Shown here one piece after another: positions 40,875 to 54,997 of a stretch of 64,000 bases of DNA. Each line of letters starts with the position of its first letter. The stretch's first letter is position 1. The notes beneath the pieces were generated by a model. That model was not told the origin of the DNA. It worked only from the letters and a program-made list of their open reading frames with translations, and made no database searches. Both the position numbers and the translations under genes were made by a program. Source of the stretch: Acanthacorydalis orientalis (taxonomy: Eukaryota > Arthropoda > Insecta > Megaloptera > Corydalidae). The stretch lies in the NCBI GenBank assembly GCA_034766995.1, contig CM068319.1:26121459-26185458 (forward strand). Reading direction: 5' to 3'.

Positions 40875-41908
40875 AATCTAGCACATTGTTGAACGACAGA
40901 TAAATATTTTACTGTCTTAATAGTTTCCGGAAGAAGAACGCATTATGTCGCATATTATACGCATTTGTGCGATTATTTTACACGCGTCGATTATTAATTC
41001 TGTGATGCAGTTTTTTTATTATGAAAACGAAAGTAGAAATTTCATATTTTATACAAATGATATTACAATTGATATGAACCATTTTTAACACAAGTTTTCT
41101 TTTTATTTATCAACATATAAATTAAATTGTCCATTTTAATTGGTTTTTATGTTGATATATCTATATGAATGAAAATTTAACTGAATAGAGAGTATCTCGA
41201 ACAATTTACTTAATAATTCTAATTAAGAAATGTGATTTTATACACTGAGTGAATTAAAATATTCAGACTATGAGTGCATATGATTTTAAACCCATTTATT
41301 AATTATCTTTTTTGTACCAAATGAAACTCAAATAGAAGTACTATAAAAAGTGTTATAAGTATTGTAATAATTGAATTAGTTTTAATTATAAAGTTCAGTT
41401 TGTTTATACGAATCAATTATATTCAGATTTTATCCAACAAAAAGATAAGACATATGGAATTTATATGCTTAAGTGTAGTTTTAAATAATAAAAAACTATT
41501 ATCTATAGATGTTAATTTTTTAATCAGAAATAAGTTTAGATGGTTCAAACGTCTGAAATTATTATTGTGGTGGTTTATTGAAAAGGGAGAATAATTTTGT
41601 GTATCTTTGAATATTGAAAAAGTTTATTAAAAGAATGGGCAGAAACTAACTATTGAGATAAACAGAAGGTCATAGAAGTGGAAACGAATGATCAAAAATA
41701 ATTATAAAGATTCCAATTTTTTAATAGATTATTGTCAATTGTAGATGATAATGTTATTTTTTAACACGATAATGTAGTAAATCACACATAGAAGATAATA
41801 AAATGAATAATGTCAACAAAAATAAAAATTAGTGAACTGACTACCCAATGCGCTTTATCTGAATATTATTTAAATATATTAAAAGTAATTTGCTCGAACA
41901 CTAAACTG

Positions 41909-41913
<5 letters not shown>

Positions 41914-41984
<71 letters not shown>
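41914..41984. repeat. (TA)n microsatellite, 71 bp
   Basis: Pure TA dinucleotide tract, one of the longest in the window, followed by GTATGTATGTAAG. Confidence 0.97.
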
Positions 41985-41995
<11 letters not shown>

Positions 41996-43840
41996 AGTAT
42001 GACTGACATATGATAAATTATGTATGTTTCATTTATATCTTATTTGATTAAACCTGCAATAAAAAATGCACGTTTAAGAGCTGCATCGAAAAGATGTGAA
42101 ATAAATTTGAATAATTACCGCCATCAACAAAAACCACAAACAGCATGCGAAAACATTTCAACTATAATTAATGTTAATTTCTATGCCATAAAAAGTTCGT
42201 TAATATTGTCGTGTGGTGTTTACAACATTTTTCAGACGACAAACAGCATTGATATTTGTTACTTAACCGTTAGAATAAGAAGAATCGAATGATTGCAGTT
42301 TAAAATATCATGAGAAAGAAACAAACCTACACGTGTGTAGAAAATTAAGGAACTGAATGAATGCGAATGCAATTTGTGTGGGTTTCACAACATTGAATTT
42401 TATGTTTTGTACTGTTATCAGACTACAATCGAATTAAAATGGAATGTTAGATGTTTTCGGTTTCAAAAAACAGATGTTGTATCTAAAAGTACACTTTAGT
42501 TTCCAGATATTGTTTTTTCCCTAGCTGATTATTTAACAATCTTCGAAATCATCTTTCTTGATAATTTGTTAATACACAATGCGATTATTCACAACATATT
42601 CCAAATAGTACATTAATTAACAGCATTTTTTTAATTTTATTAACTTTGGGCTATGGCTCTTTTATGAATTGACATTCATTAAAAACTTCTGAATTTTAAA
42701 TAAAAGCTATGTATAATACTTCTAACATCGAGATGAAAATTAAAGAAGTAATACTGCTGTCTATACATCAATACAACTTTTCTTGAAATTATAAAATTCT
42801 ATGCTTTTATATCTCTGTTTTTTTGTATCATTTGAGTTTCTCTTCTCAAGTACTAATTTTGATACGTGTGCTATTTTTATGTATAATATAGATACTTTAT
42901 TTTAAATTCTACCTGAAGATGACTTACGTATTGAAAAAAATAGTGGATAACAGAAGCTCAAATGATCTAAAAGTATAAAGACACGCTGACAACATTTTTA
43001 TTGTTCTATAAATGTAAGGAATTTTTCTAAATTCAAATCGCATCAACAATCTATTTTTGAATAATAATTCAAAAGTGTCTGATAACGACTCATAAACCAA
43101 TCAAACATATTTTTGTAAATCCATGACTTTTAATTAATATAAAACAGAGATTCTCAACATTAGTGAGTCAAACATCATTTTTGTAACAAATGTCATACCT
43201 CCCTTTTTTATACTTAAACTTTGTGTGAAATTTACTGCACTGTATTTATGGTGTCTATTAGATGGAAGTAACGCCCTTTTAAACAAATCTAGATAAACCA
43301 AACTTCCTCTACGAATTTTCAAAAAACGCCTGCTAGTAGGTCGTATTGCTCTTATTGAGGGTCTCTATAATAAAATGTCATTTTTTGGTTTGTTGTTAAA
43401 AGTGTTTTTAATAATAATAATAAAAAAAACATAAACATTTTAGTTAATAAGTATTTCAAAATGACAATTTAAAAGCTGAATTTTAAATTTTTTGATAAAT
43501 TTGAGCAGGGAAGAAACGTAATTAATATGTAATATAAAATTTATATATATATATATATATATAGGATTTTCCCTTCAAGAATATAAAGTTATTAAAAATA
43601 TAGTAACAATAACTGCATTTCAAAAACGTGTAATTAATTTTCATCTCGGTCTCAACATAAAACTAATTTACAGTTCAGTTATTAAGAACTAAATTATTTT
43701 AAAATTTCCAATTTTGTGAGATCAACGACGCACGCAACTGACAAGACACGAATTTGAACCGTGAACTAGGAACCGATACAAAACGACGATAATAGAAGAA
43801 AATATCGGTTGAGGTCACGAACACCAACGTTGCTGTACCG

Positions 43841-43880
43841 GACCGTTCGGACAACAACCGACTTTAGTGTGTTTTATAGC
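43841..43880 (-). promoter_or_regulatory. Candidate TATA promoter, minus strand
   Basis: GGCTATAAAACACAC on the minus strand gives a consensus TATA box at 43872-43879, with a predicted start near 43845-43850. About 150 bp of unusually GC-richer sequence (43720-43870) follows downstream. It could drive the untranslated exon of the OBP-like gene, whose coding part starts 3.8 kb further on. No strong donor was seen just downstream, so the link is speculative. Confidence 0.3.
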
Positions 43881-45610
43881 CTTTGTGCGTGTTCTTTATG
43901 GCGGAGATGATTTTTTACGCATAGTAAATAAATTACAATCTGTTCATAGAATATTTCATCCAACGTGTACCAATTTTAATCATGTAAATGCAATTATGAT
44001 GAGAGTTCAACTCGAATGAGAAACAACTTTCGTTAAAAGATCAAGTTAATTACTGTATTCGTGGAGGCAACGATTAATAAAAATCGTCGATGTAGGTATA
44101 TATAATGCATTAATCAATTTTTGTACAAAAAAAAATATAATAAAGTATGTGGTATCAGTGAAAAATATAATATTCTTGTATAAAAATTAAATTCGAATTA
44201 GTTGTGTTTGAATATTTACTAAGGTACACATTAAAGAAGATAAAATATTTTATACGACTTTATTAAAATGTTAAGTCGGTTTACTTTTAAAACATACTTG
44301 ATAATAGCAAATTAATTGTAAGAAAAAACCATTCGACACACATAATATAAGAGATTGACTTATAAACTGAATAAATGAAAGATATTAGATTAAAAAGGTT
44401 CATTGTCAAGAATATGTTATAAGAGAGAATTTAAAAAAAAATCAATAAAAAATACTTAAATCATTAATTCTATTGAAAGAAATATTTACTAAGTCAACTT
44501 TCATAATATCTGTAATAAAAGTATAACTTTATAGTAAAATTAGTTCTTGAATTTTATACGTTGTGATTTTTGAATAGAAATTAAAAAAAAAGTATCAAAA
44601 GAGAACCAATCGACCTCATTTTAATAATTGCACATTATTAAAATTTGACACATTTGATTAACTATTTTCAAAACTGGTATTCATATCTTATTCTGGTTGT
44701 TTTTTGGATTTGTTTGTTCGTCGTAAATTACTAAAATAATTTTTAATAATTTCGCGGTCAATAGCACTTTTTTATGACGATCTTATCTGTATAAAAATAA
44801 TTTATAATACCGTGTATGGTCTGATTATATTGATTTGATAATCAAACATCAACCAATGACCACTTCAGATAATAATATGCCGAAAACTCGTTTAATCGGT
44901 GTTATCTCACAGTTTTAAATCATATTAAATTTTTCTGTCCTCGAATCGTTTCGACTTCAACGAATGCTGTCTATAACTGTACATACCTTTCTAAAACATA
45001 AATATGAAAAAATAGACGACTGTGTCTGTCCTCATTTTCAACGATAATTTTTTAATCGGGAGGAAACGGTGACCGATAATTTCATTCCGAATCGATTCTT
45101 GAATCGATTCCAAGTTTTTGATATAAAACAAGTGTAGTGGATTCTCTATGCCGCTCGACTGGTAATTTGACCTATGGATTTAACGGTAGTGGACGTGAAT
45201 GCGCGATACGTTGTATAAGAAACGGTCGGCGCATGTATGACTGCTAATGAGTAGAGAGAGTAGCGTCTGAACTGTTTACGCGAGACCGGATCGACCGTAT
45301 GATTCGCTAAATATGAGGAGGTTCGAGTGTGTGTGCATTAACATCATCTCGACTGAAGAGATAAAAAGGTGTCAGCGACCTCGTCGAATAATATCCGATG
45401 TTATTCTTTAAATTATTATACTCAAGTATCATACTAACGGATGTCAGCGGCAAATATATTTTTGCACTTTTTTTCATGCTAATTTAATTATTATATATTC
45501 TCTAGTGATAAAGTCAATACTAAGAATCGAGTACAGTGATCATTTTTCAAAAGACATTCATATCTCTTAAGCTCGCAATAATTAACTATACATATTTAAC
45601 ATGCACCCAC

Positions 45611-45613
<3 letters not shown>

Positions 45614-45668
<55 letters not shown>
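45614..45668. repeat. (TA)n microsatellite, about 55 bp
   Basis: Pure TA tract just downstream of the GC-enriched patch at 45.14-45.40 kb. Confidence 0.95.
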
Positions 45669-45675
<7 letters not shown>

Positions 45676-46348
45676 ATTCAATAATAAATCTATTAATTTA
45701 TCATATTTCGATAAATAAAAAAATAAACAAATTCCTTAAGAGTTCCTGCTATATTTATTCATTCATTTTTATTATTTTATATTACTTTTATTATTATAAA
45801 ATTAAATAATAATAACATTCAAACTGAATTATGATCATTTTCGATTATAAATGTAAAAAATATGCTTATTTTGTTAGTTAATAAAATTATATTAAAGGTG
45901 ATATTATTATCATATTATTAACATTTGCACTCTAAATGTGAGAAAATGTATCTAATGAAGATGTGTACATATGTTCTAAGTTATCTATTCACCAAAATTA
46001 CCCAGCAGATCGGTAAAACGATTGAAATGAATTATCCAAACTCCAGATAGTCAAAAATTGTCGGCAGTAGTTTGAGTTAAGATGTTGAAAAGATGAAGAG
46101 TTGCGAGTTCAGAGAATTTATGAGAAATATTTTGGTTAGATTCGAAATGTGTACGTGAATGTAATAATTATAATAAAATTTAGAAATGGAGTGATGTTTC
46201 TTATTGAAATATGATAACCATTGTATATTTTCATTGTCTGTTTTTATAAAACTCCGTCATTTTTATAAACGATTTCATTTTATTCGTAATTTAAATAAAC
46301 TTTTCAAATGTAATTGCGATGAGTATTTTAAAGTTGGAATTCATTTTA

Positions 46349-46389
<41 letters not shown>

Positions 46390-48540
46390 TAAAAAATATA
46401 TAAATCCTAAGTAAAAACATTTTGACACGGATCTAACTTGAATTCTGCAGAACAAAGAGAGCAATTAGCATTTAAAAATGAATCTTGTTTTTAAAACCAT
46501 ATTCAAATATTAAGAGAAGTAATAATATACCGATTAAATAAATATAAATTTGCAGTATATTCTTAATTTATATGTTATGAGCAATGGCTCGATTCTAAAA
46601 TGTGATTATCGATTATATTTATACTGAAAAATAGAAATAAATAACAAATATCATTTTATAAATATTGACTCCTAATGCAACCTTTTGAAAATATTATATC
46701 ATCAGTGGAACGCCATGAAAAAATAAAAAAAAATAATAAAGGTATAAAATGGAGTGGTTTTATTTCATCAAAATTGTTTAATGAGGACTAAAAAGAATTA
46801 TTCAATTTATTCAACTGAACAAAAGTGACGAATTCAAGCGGAATATGTTGCTAAAACAAAGGACAATTGGACAGTGGGAAATGTTTGAGAAAATTAATGT
46901 TAACTGAGATTCAAGAAATATTGAGTCTGGAAAAAGGTATTTTTAAAAGTGGTATAATGATATCAGAAAATGTATTAGAAATTTTTGGCGACGAGAAGCA
47001 TTAAAATTTTTAAATTATAAGAAATTAAAACAGATTTGAAGATGGGACAAAAACCGAAATTATTTATAAAAGTTATACTTATATGATCTACATAGAACAA
47101 GAGCACCGAGGTAATGTAGATATAATTATTATGGAAGATAACTGACGAGGGGAAATTTTACCATAACTAGTGTAATAAAAAAGTTTTTTTATTTAAATCA
47201 AGTACGAAAATCAAACACAATTGCCAAAGAAAGATATTAGATTAAAAAATATAATCTATCAGAGTTGTAACAGTATGAGGAATTAATAATAATTATTGAA
47301 AATATCTCTGAACTAATAACTCATATATGAAAATAATATTCTTGAATATTTCCATAAATTAAAGTTCACTCTCCATGCATCATAAATTTTTTTTATCACA
47401 ATCTATTTATATTTGTTTATACATTTTCGAGTTTACTGATATTAATTTACCACTCCTATAAAAATTACAATAATAGATATCACTTTATAAATTCTTTTCA
47501 TTTATATTTCATTTTATATTTCAAACATTAACAAAAAATATTTTCAGCATCAATACTTTATTAATATATAAATAATTGATTATGTTAGATTTGTTTTCAA
47601 TAAATATCATAGTTCTGTTAGTAATATCTATGAAAGTTTATACATATATTCCTTATGCTTTAAAAATTAATAATAAATTATAAAAAAAATAATGTTATAA
47701 TGACATAGTTGTACTAAACGGTACATTTAAGCTCTGATATTCAGTATGACATAATAAGTTTATCTGTAAAAAATTGTGGTGATTGTATTTACTGAACAAA
47801 AACAAACTCTTCACCGCAAGTACATAAACATATAATCAATATTTTCGAAGAATTTAGTTTCTTCTTTAAGAGCTGAATCTTTATAAAATGAAAGTGTACT
47901 ATATCTGCGTTTTAAATAACATTTCTTTGATGTATACATATTTACTTATTCTAGATAAACTAAATTCCAAATATAAAAAAATAACTTCGTTTGTCAGTTT
48001 GTAAGTAAAACTGTGAATTTTTTTATCCGTTTAGTTCAGTTTGTTTGGTACTTTGATCGATATGTAAACTGATTAATAAAAAAAATCGAACACAGATGTA
48101 AAAAATAAGCGAGTGAATTATAAAGTAGAAGAGACAGTTACCAAAAAAAATAGCGTAAAGTACTTTTTAAAATTTCGATACAAATAAAATTTTCGATTAA
48201 AAAATGTTCATTTTAATACTGTGTTGACACAAAAAGGAAATAGAATATATATCATTCTTAAATAAAGGTCGACAAATAGTGTCTGTTGTTTGAATATAAA
48301 ACATTGAAAATGCATAAAGCGATGTTTGATACATCGAATTTGTTCAGGTTGTAAGGATGAACAGTTAATTTGAAAGTCATGGATTTAATTTATGTTGTGA
48401 TGTTAGCAAATCACATGGTTGAATGAATAACTCTGTCACGGGTTAATTTTTATAGATTTAAATCGAAGAATGTGTGCACATTTTTAAAACGTAAATGCGC
48501 TTTTTATGAACATAAATTTACATAAACATACACTGACAAC

Positions 48541-48541
<1 letters not shown>

Positions 48542-48615
<74 letters not shown>
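48542..48615. repeat. (TA)n microsatellite, 74 bp
   Basis: Pure TA tract, the longest uninterrupted one in the window. Confidence 0.97.
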
Positions 48616-48617
<2 letters not shown>

Positions 48618-49114
48618 TACACAAAAATATAATACTATTCTTAGTAAAAAATACTTTAATACAGATTAACATAAAACTTGTAAATGAAAAAAGTTGGAAC
48701 TAGAATATTAATTAATTTTCAATTAATAACACTTTATAATTAACAGTAGTTATTTTTTTAACAAAATAAATCAATTTTTAAATGAAATTTCTTTGAAACC
48801 CTGACATTTTTTCTTGAGATAAATTTTACTCGGCTTAAAAATTTTCAGATAATGAACACTTTTCAGTCAGAAATTATTTTTAATTCTTATAGCTTTATAG
48901 TGTGCTATGCAGTTTCATTAGTCATCCTCATGCATAAAAAACACATTTTATACTATAATTCATATTAAATTATTCATGCGGTGTATTGTACGACCACAAT
49001 TTATGCACTAATATTGTAAATAGCTCACAGCGATTGTTGAAATCTGGGTCAGATGATTTTATTTTGTTTTTTTATGATTCCTCAATAGACCAAGTTGAGT
49101 TTTAAGGATGAACT

Positions 49115-49118
<4 letters not shown>

Positions 49119-49168
<50 letters not shown>
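49119..49168. repeat. (TA)n microsatellite, 50 bp
   Basis: Pure TA tract. Confidence 0.95.
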
Positions 49169-49170
<2 letters not shown>

Positions 49171-49403
49171 ATAGGGTACAAGAAAAATTCCACAAATCAA
49201 AAAATATAATTTTTCAGATCACCAGAAATTTCTAATTTTTAAATAATTGAATCGCTTTACTACTTTTATTAGCGTCATTCTTATATTTATAAAACATCCC
49301 CTATGATATTTTTCTACAAAAAAATTTATAGTGTAAGGAATATTTTCCAAAATTAACTCACAAATAGCATTTTTTGACTTTTAGCATTTTTCTTGTACAC
49401 TAC

Positions 49404-49404
<1 letters not shown>

Positions 49405-49461
<57 letters not shown>

Positions 49462-49466
49462 TAAAT

Positions 49467-49503
<37 letters not shown>

Positions 49504-49515
49504 GAGAGAGAGAGA
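49405..49515. repeat. Compound GATA/TA/GA microsatellite with inverted symmetry
   Basis: (TCTA)n runs into (TA)n, then TAGATAAATAGATA, then (TA)n, then (GA)n. The left TATTTATCTAT and right ATAGATAAATA are reverse complements, so the tract can fold back on itself. Confidence 0.9.
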
Positions 49516-50093
49516 AATAGAAATTGATGGATGCATACGATTTTTAAGTATATATGTGTGTTGATTAATTATTGGATTCTATTAATTAAAGTATTGAATA
49601 AATTTAAAAAAAATGTAAAATTAAATGAATTATTAATTGATACTATTAAAAAATACAAATAAAATTAATAAACTATTATATTTAGTTGGAGTTCAAATAT
49701 ATTAGTCATCATTTGAAGAACATAATAATCATAAACTTGTGACTCGACGAATATTAATTAATATATCACTGTTTTGATAGATACGTTGGAGCTAACTGTA
49801 TTCTCCAAAAACAATAACCGATTTATTATCTGTTACATCAAAGTTATATTAATATTGAATAATACTCTAATGTGTACTGTGATTTTCTGTATATAATTAC
49901 AATAATTAAATGCATGAAAAAAACATATGTAAATAGAGATTATTAAGTATGGATTTACAAAACAGAGATCGATAATGATAAGTCCCGGAAATCGAAAAAC
50001 TTGAACAAGAAATCGATACGGAATTAACAAAGCGTAACGAAATCAGCACAAATGTTTAGATTTTTCCTGGCATTAAAAAAAAATTTTACTAAC

Positions 50094-50268
50094 CTTTTGA
50101 CTTAGTCACAAAAAAAAACACACTTATTCAAATATGTGCACTGGTGTTCGCGAGCGGAATTCAAAACGGATGACTTTGATTTACGTGCCTTTAACCTTGT
50201 CCCCGCTGCACCTGGTATGCGATCTACAGGTGAGTGATCGCGCTGAACACCGGCGTTTACGTTATATA
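50094..50268 (-). promoter_or_regulatory. Candidate minus-strand TATA promoter plus noncoding first exon
   Basis: On the minus strand CTTATATAAC (50261-50270) is a TATA box. A start would fall near 50238 (context GTTCAGCGCG). GC-richer sequence continues to AAG|GTTAGT, a good donor with the last exon base at 50094, giving an exon of about 145 nt. The interval is markedly richer in CG than its surroundings. It could be the untranslated first exon of the OBP-like gene (10 kb intron) or of an unrelated noncoding RNA. A 60-codon frame inside it shows no family resemblance. Confidence 0.35.
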
Positions 50269-50270
50269 AG

Positions 50271-53200
50271 TAAGCACGTACCAATACAATTGAGGACTAT
50301 AGCGAAAAAGACGTAACATGTCACACACCTATATACGTACCTAATCGTCTTTCTTCTATTATTTCTTGCGCAACAACGCATGGAAATGTAATATAAACTT
50401 GTAGTAGAAGAAGGGGGATCGAAATTATCTCCAGCACGAATTAAAAAATCTCATTCCGAGACTCAGAGAATGGACATCTCTGTTTATATTTTCATGGATC
50501 GTATATATTTAATTATATTTTTTTATATCGGAGAGAGAAAAAATACATTAACAGGATGACAGAAACACAAAAGTAGAAAAAAAACGCTTAAATAAAACCT
50601 TTTCTTTATTTTTATGATTTAAATCTCTTTATATAGGAAGAGAAAATGTGTAGAATATATTACAATAAGGCTAGTTAATCTATCCTTGTAAATTCATTCA
50701 TTTTTATGAAATAAAAACATTTTTTCCTGTACTCTAATACTTAAAGATGTTGGCATCGGAATTGAACTGCACAAAATTAAAAACAAAAATGATTAATAAT
50801 CAATTATGGAACATTTTCGATTTGAAAAAAATGTGTGGTTTGTGAAGTGAAAAAAATACTTGTAAACATTAATTTAGTTTTTAATCACAGCATTAAAAAA
50901 ATTATCTCTGTTTGTAGCAGCAATGTCTAAAATTTAAGAAATGCTAGAATATATTTAAAAAACCCGTTGACTCCTAATTATTAGGTCGGTAGGAAAATAA
51001 TTACGGGTTTTGTTATAAATTTGAAGTCAATTTGAAAAACCGTAATTATTTTCCTACCAACCTAATAAAAATAAAGAAGTAATAGCAAATTTTGTTGAAC
51101 TCAATAATGAATCAAGTAAATCAGTTATATAATTATTGTTTTAATGTCAGTATTCAAATGTAGAAAAAATAATCTGAAATATCATTATGCTTCTTTTGAA
51201 ATAGATGTTTTTGAAATTTAGAGTTCATTTTTGAGAAAGCAGAATGAAGAGTGTCTTCTGGTTTTAATGTTACAAAATGTTAATTTATACACGCCAGTAT
51301 AGAATCCCCCGCTCTCACATTCTTAAAAATAAAATTATCATTTATTAAGTATTATTATTTTTTACCCCAATCATTTTGTAGATGTCTAAACATCTTATGA
51401 ATCCTAATATAATCAAAGATTCCAATTTAAAAACCGTTTTTTGATTAATGAATTAGTACTAAATGAAATTATTGAATAACAACCAGCTCAGAAGACAAGT
51501 AACTGAGGGGAAAGAAAAGAAAAAAGAAATACACGAACCAAGATTTTTAATTCTTTTTTTTCGATTTAAACGATCAAAATAATCAATTAACAACTATTAA
51601 ACATTTTAATAAAGAAAATTTGTATTCGGCCACTAATTCGGTTCTAATTTATTTTTTTAACTATGAAGTTTTCTTTATTTCAACTTTTGATTTCAATTTT
51701 TTGTAAATTTGAAAATAATATTTAAATACTTACTGATTTCAATATTGAAATCTGAAGTGTTTCATATCAGACACGGTTTTTTTATAGCCAGATATAATCA
51801 GTAATCATTTGTTTTCTTTATTAATAGTAAAATGTAAAACAAGAATAAAGAGATTTTTATTCATTTTACAATGTACACGATTTGTGTTATTGGATTTAAA
51901 TTATGAACTGGTCAAATACTACTACGAACGATATTTTTGTTTTATGAGATCTTCATAATCTATTATAAGTCTCTTAATTTTGTAGATAAATATAAATATA
52001 TATTTACTTGTGTAAACGAACATGTGGGTATATATAACGTACACAAATTCAAACGCACACAGATGTATGCGTTAAATTTCATGTAAGAGAATACATTATA
52101 AATCTACACTAAAAATAATTGCAAATTATTAATGAAGTTATTCTGAAATTAAGTAATCGTTAATGATAAGATGTTCAAGTACAGAGTATGTTCAAGCGTT
52201 AAGTTGGAAAAAAATACACTCACTGTGTTCTATCACGTTTACGTTCTAAAAGTGCTCAAGTTGATCAACAATTTCAACTTTAAATATTTATTTTAAAACG
52301 TATGTTTAACTGCCACCATCGTTCAATTACTTACCGGAATGTTAAATATTTGTTTTAAAATTGTTCATAAGTTTTAGTGTTCTTTTTGTCATCTTTAGTG
52401 GAATAATATGTACAAACAAGATTCGGTTCGAGATTTTACCGCTTTATACGGTCAATGAGAACTGTAGAAAAAAAAATGATAAATTGATGTTCTTTTTATC
52501 TATTTTTTGTAATTATTTCTGTATAAAATGACTTCATACTTGGTTATTAGAATTTTCTGTTATTATCATCTTTGTAAAAAATAGATTTTTAATTATATAT
52601 TCATAAAACATTATAATATTTTAACAAAAAAATCGAATATTCGTACAGCAACGTTATTTATTCAAAAGAACGTTTTTTTTTAAACTAATATAAGTATTCA
52701 TGGACAATTAATGGACACTTATGTTTATTAATCACTGTTATAATTGCCTTTTTATACTTATTCACTTTAAAATATAAGTATGTCGAAATGTAAAATTCAG
52801 ATAGTTTTTTTTTATCAAACATTATAATTGAATGGAAACAAATATAACATATTTTATTGAAAAATTGTACAGAAATTACGTTTGACTTATTTATATCTCT
52901 CTTTCTAAAACCGTTATTGATATCTAACGTCTTATAAGAATAACCCGAAGAACAATATAAAAAAACTTGTTTCTATAAACATGTTGAATTATTGTAAAGA
53001 ATGGAGACAAAATACAGGTTTCATATTGACGATAAGAAACAAATTGTTGTAGTTTAAAAATCAAAATTTAAAAAGTATTACAAAACGTATTTTTACATTA
53101 TATCCTTTATGTATTTGAAACGTCAAAGATCATTATTAGAAAATGTAGTATTGTTCTAAGTCAATACTGCTTTGCTCGCACTTGTTAAATGTTGAAATTC

Positions 53201-53719
53201 TTTCATGACTGAAGTTTAAAATTTTGTAGCGTCCTTCTCACAGATCAATTCGTGTTCTTTGAAACGAAACTCTCGCTGAGAAGAGTTTAAAAGTCCATCA
53301 ATTGACCATAGATTAAGCAGTGAAGAATGTAGTGGATAATTGGCTTGTCACTTATCTGAAAATATTTTTTTGATCGGATACTGAATATTTTCTAACCTTG
53401 AACTAAATACATTGATTAGTCAGAATAATCAGATGATTAGACTGGAGCAATTTTTTTGTATTCAAGTATTTTTTTTAAAAAATTATATTGAAATATTTTC
53501 TGATTACGACTCACATACAAATAAAATTATATTGAAGAAGATGTAGAGACATTTGATTTTATAAAATCAATCTGATATAAATATTAATTGAATTTTGTAA
53601 TGTTACAAAAGATGTTCATATATTTTTTTAATAACAGTAAATCAGATTACAAAAGTAATTTATGAATGATTCAATTTCAAGTTCTTTCCGTATATCAATA
53701 ATCTGTTTCATCTTGTATA

Positions 53720-53750
<31 letters not shown>

Positions 53751-53964
53751 TCACAATGTGCATATTTGCATATGTTTCAACGTATAATATACTCTGATTA
53801 AACTAATAAAGCTTTCCATAACATTATGTCTTGCATGTACTCAACTACACAGTACATTTAACTCTTCTGAATGTAAGTTTTATATCAACGTATCTAATTT
53901 TATAATTTCCTGTGTAAGTGCATTAGATTATAATTACATCTATTGCTTTGTTTCATATATATGC

Positions 53965-53997
<33 letters not shown>

Positions 53998-54997
53998 ATG
54001 TATAAGTCTAACTTATAGATCTTAATAGAATTACTTTTTAATTTATAGCAAGCTTGAACTATAATTAATTACAATGATCTCTGTATTAAATCTCACAAGT
54101 TCTATCCCAACTTCCACCTGACTGCAATAAATGAAATTTAATTTTACATTCTTGTTATTTTCTTGTAGATTAACGATATGTAAATTAAAATCAGAGTTAG
54201 TTCGTTACATATGATACAAGGTATGTGCATAAAAGAAATGAATACTTGCTACAAAAAAAAAACAGAGATAATATCATACTTCATCTGAAATATGTTTACA
54301 TTGAACTCACTTTTCATTAACACTCAAACGAACTTGAACTTCTTTTTAGTGAAACGTTGTCACTATTGATCTATAAAGAAGTTATTGAATTTATTATATT
54401 ATTTTAATCGATCGTTTTATAAAATCTATTCAGTATGTGAATTACATACGAAACTTTATTTTAGGTAATATTTTAATAGAGTCGTGGGCCAGTGATTTGT
54501 ACAGCTAGTCAACAATGAGTCATGAGATTGTATCAGACTTAAATATTATGTCATTGTTAATTTTAAAAAAATATATTATCTGGAACATTTAATTATTTCC
54601 TCTCTAAATGTAACCTTAATTAATATGCGAGTAGTATGTTTATTATCTTTTAGAAATAATTTTATTAGGAAAGCGAATTAGAAAAACTATCAAACTTATA
54701 TCTATTAAAAATTAATTGTATTTATATCTTCCTCACATTAATCTTTTCTCGTTTTTTTTCCCTTATAATTACTAATAATGATCGATAGATATTTGTATTT
54801 TTTATTTAAAAATGTTAACTGTGTATATTAGATGTAAAAAATCATTCTGTGCCTTTAAATTGAATCAATCATAACTCTATTTTATACTAAAATATTTTTT
54901 CGCCATATTAGGATTTTGAAATGCCCAATTAACATTAAAATCATTATGCATCTTGACCAAGCAGTTAGCATAACCTCACAAAACAGTAGTGAACACA
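50271..54997. other. Gene-poor region with one MITE
   Basis: Apart from the 85-bp MITE at 50981-51065 and short TA tracts at 53731-53750 and 53957-53995, nothing supportable was seen. There is no coding exon, RNA gene or long repeat. Confidence 0.5.
50981..51065. mobile_element. 85-bp mariner-like MITE with TA target duplication
   Basis: Terminal inverted repeats of about 30 bp (left TTAGGTCGGTAGGAAAATAA, right ending in TTTTCCTACCAACCTAA) surround a 25-bp centre. TA dinucleotides flank both sides (50979-50980, 51066-51067), as expected for IS630/Tc1/mariner insertion at TA. It has no coding capacity and would fold into a near-perfect hairpin. Confidence 0.88.

Larger units (their letters stand above)
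40021..43840. other. Intergenic or 5' intron of the OBP-like gene
   Basis: No supported coding sequence was found. Contents are a 19-bp tandem repeat at 40828-40874, a long (TA)n at 41914-41984 and a short one at 43543-43562. Open frames here, such as 42020-42292, have no recognisable domain or splice support. If an upstream promoter serves the OBP-like gene, all of this would be intron. Confidence 0.5.
43881..50087. other. Gene-poor region
   Basis: No recognisable coding exon. It contains (TA)n tracts at 45614-45668, 46351-46385, 48542-48615, 49119-49168 and the compound tract at 49405-49515. A GC-enriched patch at about 45140-45400 includes a plus-strand GATAAAAAGG at 45360 and may be a promoter or 5' UTR, but nothing decides this. 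Confidence 0.5.

Noticed and set aside
42020..42292. 90-codon plus-strand frame
   Set aside because: Starts just after a TA tract; no domain or splice support.
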